Shown here: piece by piece, positions 15,347 to 24,847 of the stretch | Position numbering within the stretch: the first letter of the stretch is position 1 | How the letters are laid out: every line of letters starts with the position of its first letter | Made by a program: the position numbers and the translations under genes | Notes under the pieces: model-generated | The model's input: only the letters and a program-made list of their open reading frames with translations | The model's database searches: none | Told to the model about the DNA's origin: nothing | DNA from: Bacteroidota bacterium | GTDB taxonomy: Bacteria > Bacteroidota > Bacteroidia > Bacteroidales > Prolixibacteraceae | Direction of reading: 5' to 3' | DNA length: 47,923 bases | NCBI GenBank assembly: GCA_030684645.1 | Contig: JAUXUF010000106.1 | Coordinates: 1-47,923, forward strand

Positions 15347-16954
15347 CTAGTATCCTGGATTTTGAGTCATTTTTGGATTTAAATCAAGCTCATCCTGAGG
15401 AATCGGGAATACTTCGTTGATGTTTTTCCTGAATTGTCCACCTTTCCCTGTTTGCCAACGGGCAGCAAATTGATGAAAATGAGTCTCGGGTTCCCCCCAT
15501 CGGATGATGTCGTAAAACCGTTTGTTTTCCATGGCCAGTTCTACCCTTCGTTCATGCCTGACAGCTTTCCGGAGTGCGGCCTGATCGTTGGTTTGAATAT
15601 CGGGCAATAATTTATTACGGTCGCTATTGGCATCCCAATAGTTGTATTTCAGGAAATCGTAATTTTCATACTGGCCTTTTGAAACCTGATATTTGTTTAC
15701 ATTTTTAAAGGTTGTTTTTTTGTCGATTGCACTGCTTTGCCTGGCTCGCTTACGGATTTGATTAATCGATGAACGTGCTTCCTCCAGATCGCCATTTTCG
15801 CAGGCTGCTTCAGCATGAATCAAAAGAACTTCAGCATAACGGATCACCTTCAGGTTAAACGGAGCATCTGACGAATCAAAACCAACCCGTTCTGAGGGTG
15901 TCAGAAAAACTTTCCGGGAACATAAATGCGATGGACTATACTGGTTGAACTGTACTTCGCCCTCAAAAATATCGCCATCGAACAGAATGGTGTGAACCAA
16001 ACGCGGATCGCCAGGTTCAAACTCAGCCAGTAAATCAAATGTAGGAGCGTTAAATCCCCAACCTCCGGAATTTCGGCTCCGGCAAAACACGGGAATTACG
16101 GTACCTTCACTTTCATCGCCCCAACCTGTATTTGTTGTGGCGTGAGGCACTTCCAGTACTGATTCAACTCCGTAATCAGTTTTTCGAACCTGGAACAAAT
16201 CCTGAAAATCGGGTTCAAGCTGATATTCTCCTGAAAGTATCACACCTTTTGCTTCCTTTTCGGCCAGGGCCCATTTCTTCTGAAATAGAAAGACATTGGC
16301 AAGAAGTGATTGTGCTGCTCCTTTGGTTATCCGTCCCATGTCAGCTTTGGAGTATTCCGATTTCAGTGGAAGATGGTCTCGGGCATAAATTAAATCTTGT
16401 TCAATCTGCTCCCAGATCGTTGTTTTTGAGGATTTGGGTAAACGGTATTCTTCCGGAGTTAACGTTTTATTGACCAGTGGTACTTCCCCATAAATATTGA
16501 TCAGATAGAAATAGAAATGCGCCCTGATAAACCTGACTTCACCCAGCAAGCGCTCTTTCAACTGTTCATTCATGCTGATATTCGCAATATGTGTTATGGT
16601 GTTGTTGGCATTAAAGATGGCCGAAAAACAAACATTCCACATTCCCCTGCACGACAAATTATCGGATCGGGTCCTGAAGTATTCCAGATCTTTCACAAAT
16701 GGCCGGTCGTTGTCCGATTCACCACCTTTTTCGGCATCATCCGAAGCGATATCGCCAAATTCAAATTTATGAACTTCAAAATCATACGATTGAAAATAGT
16801 TGTAAACAGCGGTAACAGCTTGCAGTGCATCGCCTTCTGTTTGGTAAAATTTTTCGGATGTTTGAACCGCCAGCTGGAGCCGGTCAATGAAACTTGAATC
16901 GCATGCTGAAATCAGAATCAATAATAGAATGATATGTATCCACTTGTTCTTCAT
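15347..16954 (-). CDS. SusD/RagB family nutrient-binding outer-membrane lipoprotein
   Basis: 535 residues. A lipoprotein signal peptide ends at LISAC, so residue 18 would be lipidated. TPR-type helices (AHFYFYLINIYGEVPLV region and the AQSLLANVFLFQKKW helix) and the C-terminal family block (VRHERRVELAMENKRFYDIIRWG, ending NPGY) are typical of SusD. It sits as a surface glycan-binding lid on the SusC channel. It lies 9 bp downstream of susC on the same strand. The glycan is unknown; no hydrolase follows it. Confidence 0.93.
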   Translation of the reverse strand: MKNKWIHIILLLILISACDSSFIDRLQLAVQTSEKFYQTEGDALQAVTAVYNYFQSYDFEVHKFEFGDIASDDAEKGGESDNDRPFVKDLEYFRTRSDNLSCRGMWNVCFSAIFNANNTITHIANISMNEQLKERLLGEVRFIRAHFYFYLINIYGEVPLVNKTLTPEEYRLPKSSKTTIWEQIEQDLIYARDHLPLKSEYSKADMGRITKGAAQSLLANVFLFQKKWALAEKEAKGVILSGEYQLEPDFQDLFQVRKTDYGVESVLEVPHATTNTGWGDESEGTVIPVFCRSRNSGGWGFNAPTFDLLAEFEPGDPRLVHTILFDGDIFEGEVQFNQYSPSHLCSRKVFLTPSERVGFDSSDAPFNLKVIRYAEVLLIHAEAACENGDLEEARSSINQIRKRARQSSAIDKKTTFKNVNKYQVSKGQYENYDFLKYNYWDANSDRNKLLPDIQTNDQAALRKAVRHERRVELAMENKRFYDIIRWGEPETHFHQFAARWQTGKGGQFRKNINEVFPIPQDELDLNPKMTQNPGY

Positions 16955-16963
16955 TTGTTTCGC

Positions 16964-19900
16964 TTAAAATTTAACACTTAATCCGGTGAGAAGGGTTCGG
17001 GCCTGAGGGTATTTGGCAAAATCAATTCCTGAATTCAAGGGACTTCCACTTAAATCAGCCAGCTCAGGATCGAGTCCGCTATAACGGGTAAAGGTAAAGA
17101 GGTTCTGACCTCCCAAATAAATGCGGCATTCGGCAATTCCAATTTTCTGACAGAGCCACTTGTTCAGGCTATATCCAATCTGTAAATTTTTAACTCGCAG
17201 AAACGAACCGTCTTCGATGTACCACGACGAAGGCCTGAGGTTATTATTGGCTGTGCTGGCAGAAATACTGAACTGCGAATAAGAGGTTCCTTCCCCATGC
17301 CAGGCTTTCTGAAGCATGTCAACCGGTGCATTAAAATAGCCGGTATTTTGATGTGTATAGTATTTAAATACATTAAAAATATCTCCGCCCTGTACTCCCT
17401 GGAGAAAAAGGCTAAAATCGAAATGATGGTATTCTGTGGAAAAGGTTATTCCATAAGTATAATCCGGATGAGGTGAGCCGATGAATCCACGGTCCTCTCC
17501 GGTTATCTGGCCATCTCCATTCAAATCTTTAAACTTAAAATCACCAGGTCGGGTTAGTTTGTCCTGATAAAACAGGCCTTCGGCTGATATGGCATTTGCT
17601 GTATCAACTTCCTTCTGATTTTGAAACACACCCTCAACCATATAACCGAAAAATTCTCCGATTGGGTGGCCAACCATCGTCTTTGTGGTATAACCGAGTC
17701 TTTGTTCGCCTCCCAAAATGGGTTCGCCTCCACCTAACGACAGAATCCGGTTTTTATAGGCTGAAACATTCATGTTTACACTGTATTTCAGATCCTTCCA
17801 TTTATTCCGGAAAGTTACGAAAAACTCAAATCCTTTATTTTGAACATCTCCGGCATTAGTCCAAGGAGAGCCGGGTAAGCCAGTCGATAAAGGAACTGGT
17901 AACCGCAGGAGCATGTTTTTTGTTTTTTTGTTGTAAAGATCAATACTTCCTGAAAATTTATTCTTGTTCAGAATGAAATCAATTCCCAAATTCGTTGACT
18001 CGGTTGTTTCCCAGGTTAGGCCAGGATTTCCAATGTTAAGTGGAGAATATCCCTGAAACACCGTATTCCCGAATAAATATCTTCTGGTATTCCCACCTGC
18101 AATCAAAGTTCGGAAAGCATCGTTCGATATATTCTGGTTCCCGACCTGTCCCCATCCCAGGCGTAGTTTAAGGTCATCCACGAATTTAGAGAGTCTATAT
18201 AAAGTCGTGAAGAATTTCTCGTTGGAAATACGCCATCCTCCCGATAACGAAGGAAAATAGCCCCATTTTTCACCACCCGTAAATTTCGACGAACCATCGG
18301 CACGGATGGAGGCCGTCATTAGATATCGGGAATTGAAGGAATAATTGATTCGGCCAAGGTATGAAATCAAGGCGTAATCAGAAACATTACCGGTGACATT
18401 TGGATCGGTTGTGGCTGCACTCAGATATCGAAGGTATTCATCGTTTCCTGGAATATTTCTTTTCGAGGCTTGAATGAAATTATATTTGCCTGCCTCAGCA
18501 GTCATTCCCAGCAAAACTGTAAGATCATGGTATTGTTTGAATGTTTTTTTATAGGTCAGCATATTTTCGTAAATCCAGTCGAAGTTTTTGCCTGATTCTT
18601 TGGTAACCGAGTTAACGTCGTTTTTTGAATCAGAGTCCATCCAGAACGTGGGTGAAAAATTATCGTAATCTGAGCGTCGGGCATCCATTCCGAAAGTGGT
18701 ATGGTATGAAAGATTTTTGTTTAATTCGAAACTAAAAGTTAAGTTTCCGAATAACCGAAGTTGGGTCCAGGTGTTTAACGAACGTCCGATTTGTGCAACC
18801 GGATTATGTTTGTTGCTATATATAGATTCATACCAACGCGAAAATTCACCATATTTTACCCGGATTGGATCATCCAGAGGTCGTTCTCCTCCTGAAGTTA
18901 TCGGATCAAGAACGATCGAGGTGAAAACAATGCCGCCATCGAGGTCATCTTCCTGAATCGTTTTTCTTTTTGCATGACTGATGTTTGTATTGAAGGAAAC
19001 TAATACTCTTTTCGATAGTCTATATTCATTGTTCACTCTGAAAGTCAGCCGGTCGAACTCCGAACCTTTAATGGTTCCGTTCTGGTTCAGGTAGGATAAA
19101 CTCATCAGATACCTGTTCAGATCAGTTCCGCCTGAAATGGAGAAATTGTGGTTTTGAACAAGTGCTTTCCGTGTAATTAATTTCCACCAGTTGGTTCCGC
19201 CGGTAAACAGGTTTGGATCCTTAAAATCTTCAATGTACTGATAGGCACCAGTTCCTTCACTTTCATTTCCGGTTTTTACAGCCAGGTTGTGAATGGTAGT
19301 AAATTGTCTGCTGTCGCCCATTTCCGGATTTTTCCAGACCTCGTTTACACCAATATACGAATCAGCTGTAATGACTGGACTACCGGGGATCCCTTTTTTT
19401 GTGCTGATCAGGATAACTCCATTAGCTCCCCGGTTCCCGTAAATTGCGGTTGCCGATGCATCTTTCAGAATTTCAACATTTTCAATGTCACCCATATTCA
19501 GAAAACGGATATCATCGGTTGGTATTCCATCGATCACAAATAGGGGATTGTTGTTGTTTACTGTTCCAATTCCGCGAATCCGGACAGATGTTCCTCCTCC
19601 AGGTGATCCGGAAGTAGAAGTAATAAGAACTCCGGCAGCTTTCCCCTGGAGTGCCTGGTCGATTCCGGTTACAGGTATCCGGCGTACTTCGTCAACCTTG
19701 ATGTTGGTTATTGCACCTGTCAGGTCCGATTTTCGTTGTGCCCCGTAGCCGATAATTACTACTTCTTCCACGTCCAGTATGTCTGGTTCAAGTATAACAT
19801 CAATCTGTTGCTTTTTTCCAATCTGGATTTCCTGTTTTTTCATTCCAACATACGAAAACAGTAACGAGTCAACGCCGAATGGAACTTCTACCTTATAAAA

Positions 19901-20386
19901 GCCATTTCGATCGGTGGTCGTGCCGGTATTGGTGTTTTTAATAATGACTGAAACACCTGGAATCGTTTCCATATTCCTGTTGGCCACTATTCCTGTAATA
20001 GTCCGGAATGATTTGGTGTTGAAATTATCGGAAATGATTGGTTTCTGCTGTGACAGAATGATATGCTGGTCAATTATCTGGTAGGAATAGGGTGAGTTTT
20101 CGAACAGTTTGTCAAGTACATTGCGAATCGAAGCATCATGAATCTGAATGGAGGTTTTGGGTTGAAGGTTAATACCTGATTGTTCAAAAAAGAACCGGTA
20201 TTCACTTTGCTTTTCAATTTCAAGAATGATACGTTCAATTGGAACATTCTTAAAATTAAGAGAAATCTGCTTTTCCTGCGAATATACATTCGCCGAAAAA
20301 AAGATTATAAAAAAAGACAGTAGAAATTTTACTCTCATAAATACAGCAGGCATCCTATCAAACAATGCTTCTGTAAATATCTGCAT
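16964..20386 (-). CDS. SusC/RagA family TonB-linked outer-membrane transporter with STN domain
   Basis: 1140 residues. In order: signal peptide (to about VYSQ, 36), STN signalling domain (about 40-110), carboxypeptidase-like regulatory domain (about 128-205, GIVANRNMETIPGVSVIIK), TonB box and plug (EEVVIIGYGAQ, then IRGIGTVNNNNPLFVIDGIP and EILKDASATAIYGNRGANGV), and a 22-strand-type barrel to the end, finishing VKF. It imports oligosaccharides with SusD. The STN domain fits signalling through the upstream FecR and ECF sigma factor. A later start (MRVKF, 20338) would give a tighter signal peptide. Confidence 0.95.
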   Translation of the reverse strand: MQIFTEALFDRMPAVFMRVKFLLSFFIIFFSANVYSQEKQISLNFKNVPIERIILEIEKQSEYRFFFEQSGINLQPKTSIQIHDASIRNVLDKLFENSPYSYQIIDQHIILSQQKPIISDNFNTKSFRTITGIVANRNMETIPGVSVIIKNTNTGTTTDRNGFYKVEVPFGVDSLLFSYVGMKKQEIQIGKKQQIDVILEPDILDVEEVVIIGYGAQRKSDLTGAITNIKVDEVRRIPVTGIDQALQGKAAGVLITSTSGSPGGGTSVRIRGIGTVNNNNPLFVIDGIPTDDIRFLNMGDIENVEILKDASATAIYGNRGANGVILISTKKGIPGSPVITADSYIGVNEVWKNPEMGDSRQFTTIHNLAVKTGNESEGTGAYQYIEDFKDPNLFTGGTNWWKLITRKALVQNHNFSISGGTDLNRYLMSLSYLNQNGTIKGSEFDRLTFRVNNEYRLSKRVLVSFNTNISHAKRKTIQEDDLDGGIVFTSIVLDPITSGGERPLDDPIRVKYGEFSRWYESIYSNKHNPVAQIGRSLNTWTQLRLFGNLTFSFELNKNLSYHTTFGMDARRSDYDNFSPTFWMDSDSKNDVNSVTKESGKNFDWIYENMLTYKKTFKQYHDLTVLLGMTAEAGKYNFIQASKRNIPGNDEYLRYLSAATTDPNVTGNVSDYALISYLGRINYSFNSRYLMTASIRADGSSKFTGGEKWGYFPSLSGGWRISNEKFFTTLYRLSKFVDDLKLRLGWGQVGNQNISNDAFRTLIAGGNTRRYLFGNTVFQGYSPLNIGNPGLTWETTESTNLGIDFILNKNKFSGSIDLYNKKTKNMLLRLPVPLSTGLPGSPWTNAGDVQNKGFEFFVTFRNKWKDLKYSVNMNVSAYKNRILSLGGGEPILGGEQRLGYTTKTMVGHPIGEFFGYMVEGVFQNQKEVDTANAISAEGLFYQDKLTRPGDFKFKDLNGDGQITGEDRGFIGSPHPDYTYGITFSTEYHHFDFSLFLQGVQGGDIFNVFKYYTHQNTGYFNAPVDMLQKAWHGEGTSYSQFSISASTANNNLRPSSWYIEDGSFLRVKNLQIGYSLNKWLCQKIGIAECRIYLGGQNLFTFTRYSGLDPELADLSGSPLNSGIDFAKYPQARTLLTGLSVKF

Positions 20387-20477
20387 TTTTTTTAAAAATC
20401 AACAAATTCAGGAAAGGAAATGGAGATTGGGTTGTAATTCGTGAAAAAAAGCAGTCAAAATAAATGATTTGCTTCGG

Positions 20478-21488
20478 TTATTTTCTGCGAATAGTGATTT
20501 TGTTCCGATCGGCAAGGTACTCAATCGGTTCAGTGGTCGATCGTTTGAAAATTTCAAGAATTGAATAAACATTATCATCGATTTTGAAATCCCCGGTATA
20601 TGTTTTTTCTTTTAAAGACGGATCTTCAAAAATGATTTCGACATTGTAAATACGTTCTATCCGTTTAGCCAGTATTTCAAATTTCTCATCTTTAAAAACA
20701 AATTCACCTTTCATCCAAAAGGTGTAAAATTTAGTATCAACCTGATTAATAGTTGTATGGTTGCTTATTCTGTCATAAGTCAGACTTTCACCCGGACTTA
20801 GCGTATTCTCGGATTCAGGATTTTCGTTGGATTGAACCGTTACTTTTCCGGAGATGAGCGTGGTTTCAATAAATTTATCATTTGGGTAGGCACTGACATT
20901 GAATTTTGTGCCTAAAACCCTGATACTTACATCGGAAGTTTGAACAATAAAAGGAACTTTGGTATTTCGCTGAATTTCGAAATATGCTTCACCGATCAAC
21001 TCGACCTTTCGTTCATTTTTATTGAAACGTTTGGGGTAAATCAATTTGCTGTTGTTGTTCAGCCAGATTTTACTGCCATCAGGCAAAACAACTTGTGATT
21101 TGTTCCCTTTGGGCACAGAAATGGCACACATCTCGTTTTTTGAACTTTCCTCGCTGATATAATAATAAGAAAGGAAGCTGAAGGAAAGGACTAAAAAGAT
21201 AATTGCGGCGTACTTTGCAAATTGATTAACCCGAAAGGAAAAATTCCGAACTCTGGTTTGTGATTGAGTTCCTTCCGCGAATTTAATCCGGTTAATTAAT
21301 TTGTCGTACGCCGCAATTGCTTGAGAATTGTTTGTTTGATCTTGTTTGTGATACCAGAGTTCTTTGATTTGAAAATATACTTGCTTGTTTGTGGTCGATG
21401 AATTAATCCATTTGTTTAGAGCTTTTTCCTCCTCCGGAGAAATATTATCCTCAAACTTTCTCCCAATTATGCTCCAAATGATTTCCAT
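20478..21488 (-). CDS. FecR family anti-sigma factor
   Basis: 336 residues. The N-terminal cytoplasmic anti-sigma segment (about 1-90, with SPEEEKALNKWINSS) is followed by one membrane span (about 91-112). The periplasmic FecR domain has VSVPKG-like and LPDGSKIWLNNNSKL motifs and LGTKFNVSAY. A C-terminal DUF4974-type domain (about 260-335) follows. It would hold the adjacent ECF sigma factor inactive until the SusC STN domain signals substrate. It lies 91 bp before susC and 46 bp after the sigma gene. Confidence 0.92.
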   Translation of the reverse strand: MEIIWSIIGRKFEDNISPEEEKALNKWINSSTTNKQVYFQIKELWYHKQDQTNNSQAIAAYDKLINRIKFAEGTQSQTRVRNFSFRVNQFAKYAAIIFLVLSFSFLSYYYISEESSKNEMCAISVPKGNKSQVVLPDGSKIWLNNNSKLIYPKRFNKNERKVELIGEAYFEIQRNTKVPFIVQTSDVSIRVLGTKFNVSAYPNDKFIETTLISGKVTVQSNENPESENTLSPGESLTYDRISNHTTINQVDTKFYTFWMKGEFVFKDEKFEILAKRIERIYNVEIIFEDPSLKEKTYTGDFKIDDNVYSILEIFKRSTTEPIEYLADRNKITIRRK

Positions 21489-21534
21489 GGTTCTCTGAAA
21501 TTATAGTTAAAGACAAGATCTTTGGCAAAATCTA

Positions 21535-22167
21535 CTAGTTAATTGACCGATATTTTGAAATATTTTTCTGTTTATGTGCAAACAGTTGAAATAGAATTAG
21601 ATTAATATCTTCAATTGAAAAATGTTTTAATGATTGACCAAGCTTTTTAATGGCAGTCGCAATATGATTGTCGATTGTATTCACTGAAATATCCAGAATT
21701 TCAGCAATTTCTTTGTATTTCAGACCTTCAATTTTAGCCATTTGAAACACCAGTTTGGTTTTTGGCGGAAGCTGGTTGATTGCATGCTCAATTTCATTAC
21801 GGACTTCATTCGTAAAAAAAGTGGTTTCCGGTGTTAATTCATCTACCTCAAACCGAACTAAAACATCATCCAGCGAAGTATTCCGTTCCTTTCTGAATTT
21901 ACTCAGGTAATTAAATGAGGTGTTCTTGGTTGAAATGAACAGGTAATTATTCAGATTTTCAATAGTTTTAAGGCTGCTTCTCTTCTGCCATATATTCAAA
22001 AAAACATCGTTAACAGCCTCTTCAGCAAATTCAGCAGAATGAATTATTGAAAGGGCAAATTTGTAAAGCCGGTCGAAATAAGCCAGATATAATTCTTTAA
22101 ACGCTTGTTGGTCAGAATTCTGACTAATCTTTTTACAGAGGTGTCCGATGTACAGTTTGTTATCCAA
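21535..22167 (-). CDS. ECF RNA polymerase sigma factor (Bacteroides expansion type)
   Basis: 210 residues. Region 2 runs from about 15 to 90 (YLAYFDRLYKFALSII, EEAVNDVFLNIWQKR) and region 4 from about 130 to 190 (LPPKTKLVFQMAKIEGLKYKEIAEILDISVNTIDNHI). It is the first gene of the sigma-FecR-SusC-SusD unit and presumably drives the glycan-uptake genes when released from FecR. The extra C-terminal 20 residues are lysine-rich. Confidence 0.93.
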   Translation of the reverse strand: MDNKLYIGHLCKKISQNSDQQAFKELYLAYFDRLYKFALSIIHSAEFAEEAVNDVFLNIWQKRSSLKTIENLNNYLFISTKNTSFNYLSKFRKERNTSLDDVLVRFEVDELTPETTFFTNEVRNEIEHAINQLPPKTKLVFQMAKIEGLKYKEIAEILDISVNTIDNHIATAIKKLGQSLKHFSIEDINLILFQLFAHKQKNISKYRSIN

Positions 22168-22240
22168 GCCTAATTTCTGTTAGTTGATTTCATTAATCCA
22201 ACAACGAAAGTACAACTTCAAGTTCCCAATTCCTACTTTG

Positions 22241-22831
22241 CTATTTTAATTTGTCTTTAAAGATTTTTCTGAATTTCTGCAGTTTTGGCACAATCACAAA
22301 CTGGCAATAGCTTTGCGATCTGTTGTTTGCAAAATAATCCTGATGGTAATTCTCCGCTTTGTAGAACTTGTCGAAAGCGGTTATTTCTGTAACTACGGGT
22401 TTTTCGAACACATTTTCTTTGTTCAGTTCCGCTTTGTATTTTTCGGCAATATCCTTTTGATCAGGCGAATGATAAAAAATTGCAGAACGGTATTGAGTTC
22501 CCGCGTCGGCCCCTTGACGGTTCAGCGTTGTCGGATCGTGGGTTTCCCAGAAAACTTCGAGAAGTTCGCGAAAACTTATGATTTTTGGATCGAAAGTGAT
22601 ATGAATGACTTCGGCATGACCCGTTTCGCCTGTACAAACCTCCTTGTATGTTGGGTTTTTAAGTTTCCCGCCCGAATAACCTGACTCCACCGTTTCAACA
22701 CCTTTTAAACTCCTGAAAATGGCTTCGGTACACCAGAAACATCCTCCGCCGAAGGTAGCTGTTTCCGTTTGTCCTGAACTTGATAGCTGCGACATACTGC
22801 ATAAAATTAAAATGAATAGAAATCTGGACAT
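22241..22831 (-). CDS. msrA: Peptide-methionine (S)-S-oxide reductase, exported
   Basis: 196 residues. A signal peptide (about 1-20) precedes the MsrA domain with the catalytic GGCFWCTEA (C31, with C34), YSGG, GETGHAEV and the YHQDYFAN block. It reduces methionine-S-sulfoxide in proteins, here in the periplasm. MsrB is not fused, unlike many Bacteroidota enzymes. It is probably monocistronic; the octamer array at 22900 lies upstream. Confidence 0.95.
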   Translation of the reverse strand: MSRFLFILILCSMSQLSSSGQTETATFGGGCFWCTEAIFRSLKGVETVESGYSGGKLKNPTYKEVCTGETGHAEVIHITFDPKIISFRELLEVFWETHDPTTLNRQGADAGTQYRSAIFYHSPDQKDIAEKYKAELNKENVFEKPVVTEITAFDKFYKAENYHQDYFANNRSQSYCQFVIVPKLQKFRKIFKDKLK

Positions 22832-22899
22832 GATTGTCTTTTTCTATTCAGAAACAGATATCCTCGTAAAAAGTTGAATCCAGATAATTTCAGTTTTCG

Positions 22900-22986
22900 G
22901 GTTGTTATGTTATCAGGTTGTCAAGTTATCATTGTTATCTAAACTATTTAACCATCCAACCATTTGACCATACAGCCATTTAACCA
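22900..22986. repeat. Octamer arrays between msrA and the phosphoesterase gene
   Basis: Left part (22900-22939): GGTTGTTA, TGTTATCA, GGTTGTCA, AGTTATCA, then a shifted copy. Right part (22947-22986): five in-phase units TTTAACCA, TCCAACCA, TTTGACCA, TACAGCCA, TTTAACCA. The left words (GTT-type) are roughly the reverse complement of the right (AAC-type). The last unit supplies the stop codon of the minus-strand gene 22980-23498. Same design as the arrays in the his cluster. Confidence 0.75.
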
Positions 22987-23498
22987 ATGATCATTTCCTG
23001 AAAAGCTGACCGCTCAAATTCCAGAACTTCCAGATCCTTGATGTCTTTTCTGTCGATCACAAAACGGACTGCAGTGCACACCTGGTGAATACCTTTGTTT
23101 CCGGCTGCTCCCGGATTGATATGCAGTACCCGGTATTTTGGATCATGTATAACTTTAAGGATGTGTGAATGCCCGGAAATGAAAAGTTGAGGCGCTTTGA
23201 TTTGAAACAGATTCCGAATACGAGCTTCATACTTTCCGGGGTAACCGCCAATGTGAGTCATTAAAACATCAACTTCTTCGCAATAAAAACGCTCATCGAT
23301 AGGAAACATGCTCCTGAGAATATGATCGTCGATGTTTCCGTAAACTGCCCGCAAAGGTTTGAAAGCCGATAAACGGTCTGCTGTTTCGGCATTTCCAATG
23401 TCACCGGCGTGCCAGATTTCATCAACCTGTTCGAAGAAAGTAAAAATCCGGGAACTGAGCATTCCGTGTGTGTCTGATAATAAGCCAATTCGTTTCAT
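22980..23498 (-). CDS. YfcE/MJ0936-type metallophosphoesterase
   Basis: 172 residues with the full calcineurin-like metal set: SDTHG (D8, H10), HAGDIG, YGNID, THIGGYPGKY and SGHSHI, then INPGAAG. Members hydrolyse phosphodiesters in a two-metal site; the cellular substrate is not known. The start ATG lies 24 bp downstream of a TATTTTTG box. The stop codon is formed within the last unit of the octamer array, so its final residues may have been altered by that array. Confidence 0.88.
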   Translation of the reverse strand: MKRIGLLSDTHGMLSSRIFTFFEQVDEIWHAGDIGNAETADRLSAFKPLRAVYGNIDDHILRSMFPIDERFYCEEVDVLMTHIGGYPGKYEARIRNLFQIKAPQLFISGHSHILKVIHDPKYRVLHINPGAAGNKGIHQVCTAVRFVIDRKDIKDLEVLEFERSAFQEMIIG

Positions 23499-23521
23499 TC
23501 CAAAAAGATTATCGGATGAGC

Positions 23522-23529
23522 CAAAAATA
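23522..23529 (-). promoter_or_regulatory. -7 box for the phosphoesterase gene
   Basis: The minus strand reads TATTTTTG. It lies three bases from the oppositely directed box at 23533-23540. Confidence 0.6.
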
Positions 23530-23532
23530 GAT

Positions 23533-23540
23533 TAATTTTG
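23533..23540 (+). promoter_or_regulatory. -7 box for the SixA-like gene
   Basis: TAATTTTG fits TAnnTTTG and lies 15 bp before the ATG at 23556. It is divergent from, and nearly touching, the box on the other strand. Confidence 0.6.
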
Positions 23541-23555
23541 TAGAAAAACAGAACT

Positions 23556-24047
23556 ATGAAACGGGTAGTTATTGTCAGGCATGCTAAATCGGTTCATACC
23601 GGATACGATGATGATTTTCACCGCAACCTGGCCGACCGGGGTAATGATGACGCAGAAAAAATTAGCTTGAAACTGAATAATTTAAATATTACTCCTGAAT
23701 TGGTCATTGCCAGTCCTGCAACACGAACCATGCAAACTGCTGCTATTTATTGCCGTAACTTAAACTACGATGCTGCAAAAATTCGGCAGGAAATTGATCT
23801 TTACGAAGGTGTTTCTACTCAGGATTTTGTTGAGCTACTCCAGCAATTGCCTGAAGATGTCCAGACCGTTTTCGTTTTTGGTCATAACCCTACTGTCTAT
23901 TACCTGGTTTACAACCTGGTGAAATATTTCAATTCAGATATGCCAACCTGCTCAACGGTCGCGCTCGATTTTGAGGTTCGAACATGGAAAGATATCTCTG
24001 CCAGGATTGGCAAGGTGGCTTTTCAAATTACACCCAAGTCAATTTAG
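23556..24047 (+). CDS. SixA-type histidine phosphatase family protein
   Basis: 163 residues. The RHG-type motif is VIVRHAKS with the catalytic H9, and the second histidine is in VFVFGHNPTV. ASPATRTMQTA is the usual family segment. SixA proteins remove phosphate from histidine phosphotransfer proteins; many Bacteroidota members are uncharacterised, so the substrate is open. It is transcribed divergently from the phosphoesterase gene and followed by rsmE after 83 bp. Confidence 0.85.
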   Translation: MKRVVIVRHAKSVHTGYDDDFHRNLADRGNDDAEKISLKLNNLNITPELVIASPATRTMQTAAIYCRNLNYDAAKIRQEIDLYEGVSTQDFVELLQQLPEDVQTVFVFGHNPTVYYLVYNLVKYFNSDMPTCSTVALDFEVRTWKDISARIGKVAFQITPKSI

Positions 24048-24130
24048 CCCATTTGTATTTAGCATGAATAACTAATATCCAAAATCATAGCATAACCTTA
24101 AACGTTTAACTTTTGATTTGAAACTCTTCT

Positions 24131-24832
24131 ATGCATATTTTCTATACTCCGGATATTTCAGGAAACACCTACACCCTCGATGAACCCGAATCGAAACATT
24201 GCGTTCGGGTTTTAAGATTAGTATTGGGCGATAAAATAACTCTGGTCAATGGCCGTGGAGGTTTTTTTACCGCAGAAATTACAGATCCGGATCCTAAACG
24301 CTGTGCTGTTAAAGTGACCCAGTCGGAACCGAATTTCGGACTTCGGAATTTTCAGGTACATGTGGCAATTGCCCCCACCAAAAACATGGAACGAATCGAG
24401 TGGTTTCTGGAAAAGGCTACTGAAATTGGAATCAACCGGGTTACTCCGTTGCTTTGCAGGTATTCGGAACGAAAGGATATTAAACACGACCGGCTCGAAA
24501 AAGTGATGGTTTCGGCTATGAAACAATCGCTCAAAGCATATTTACCTCAGCTTGACGAACTGACGAAATTTAGTGAGTTTATCAGTCAACCTTTTAATGG
24601 ACAAAAATACATCGCTCATTGTGAAGAGCAGCATCGGGAATTACTGAAGAATGCAGTTCAGCCGGGAGAAAGTTATCTGATCCTGATTGGTCCTGAAGGT
24701 GATTTCTCAACTGAAGAAATTGAATTGGCTCTCAAGGCCGGATTTTTGCCTGTCAGTTTGGGTGACAGCCGTTTACGCACCGAAACTGCCGGTGTGGTTG
24801 CCTGTCATACATTCAACTTCCTTAATGAATAG
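24131..24832 (+). CDS. rsmE: 16S rRNA (uracil-1498-N3)-methyltransferase
   Basis: 233 residues. An N-terminal PUA-like domain (HCVRVLRLVLGDKI, about 23-40) precedes a SPOUT methyltransferase fold with the trefoil-knot motifs LIGPEGDFSTEEIELA and SLGDSRLRTETAGVVA. It methylates U1498 of 16S rRNA using SAM. Length and motifs are normal. It converges on the GH43 gene with 15 bp between stops. Confidence 0.94.
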   Translation: MHIFYTPDISGNTYTLDEPESKHCVRVLRLVLGDKITLVNGRGGFFTAEITDPDPKRCAVKVTQSEPNFGLRNFQVHVAIAPTKNMERIEWFLEKATEIGINRVTPLLCRYSERKDIKHDRLEKVMVSAMKQSLKAYLPQLDELTKFSEFISQPFNGQKYIAHCEEQHRELLKNAVQPGESYLILIGPEGDFSTEEIELALKAGFLPVSLGDSRLRTETAGVVACHTFNFLNE

Positions 24833-24847
24833 TACCTCCGGCAAGAA

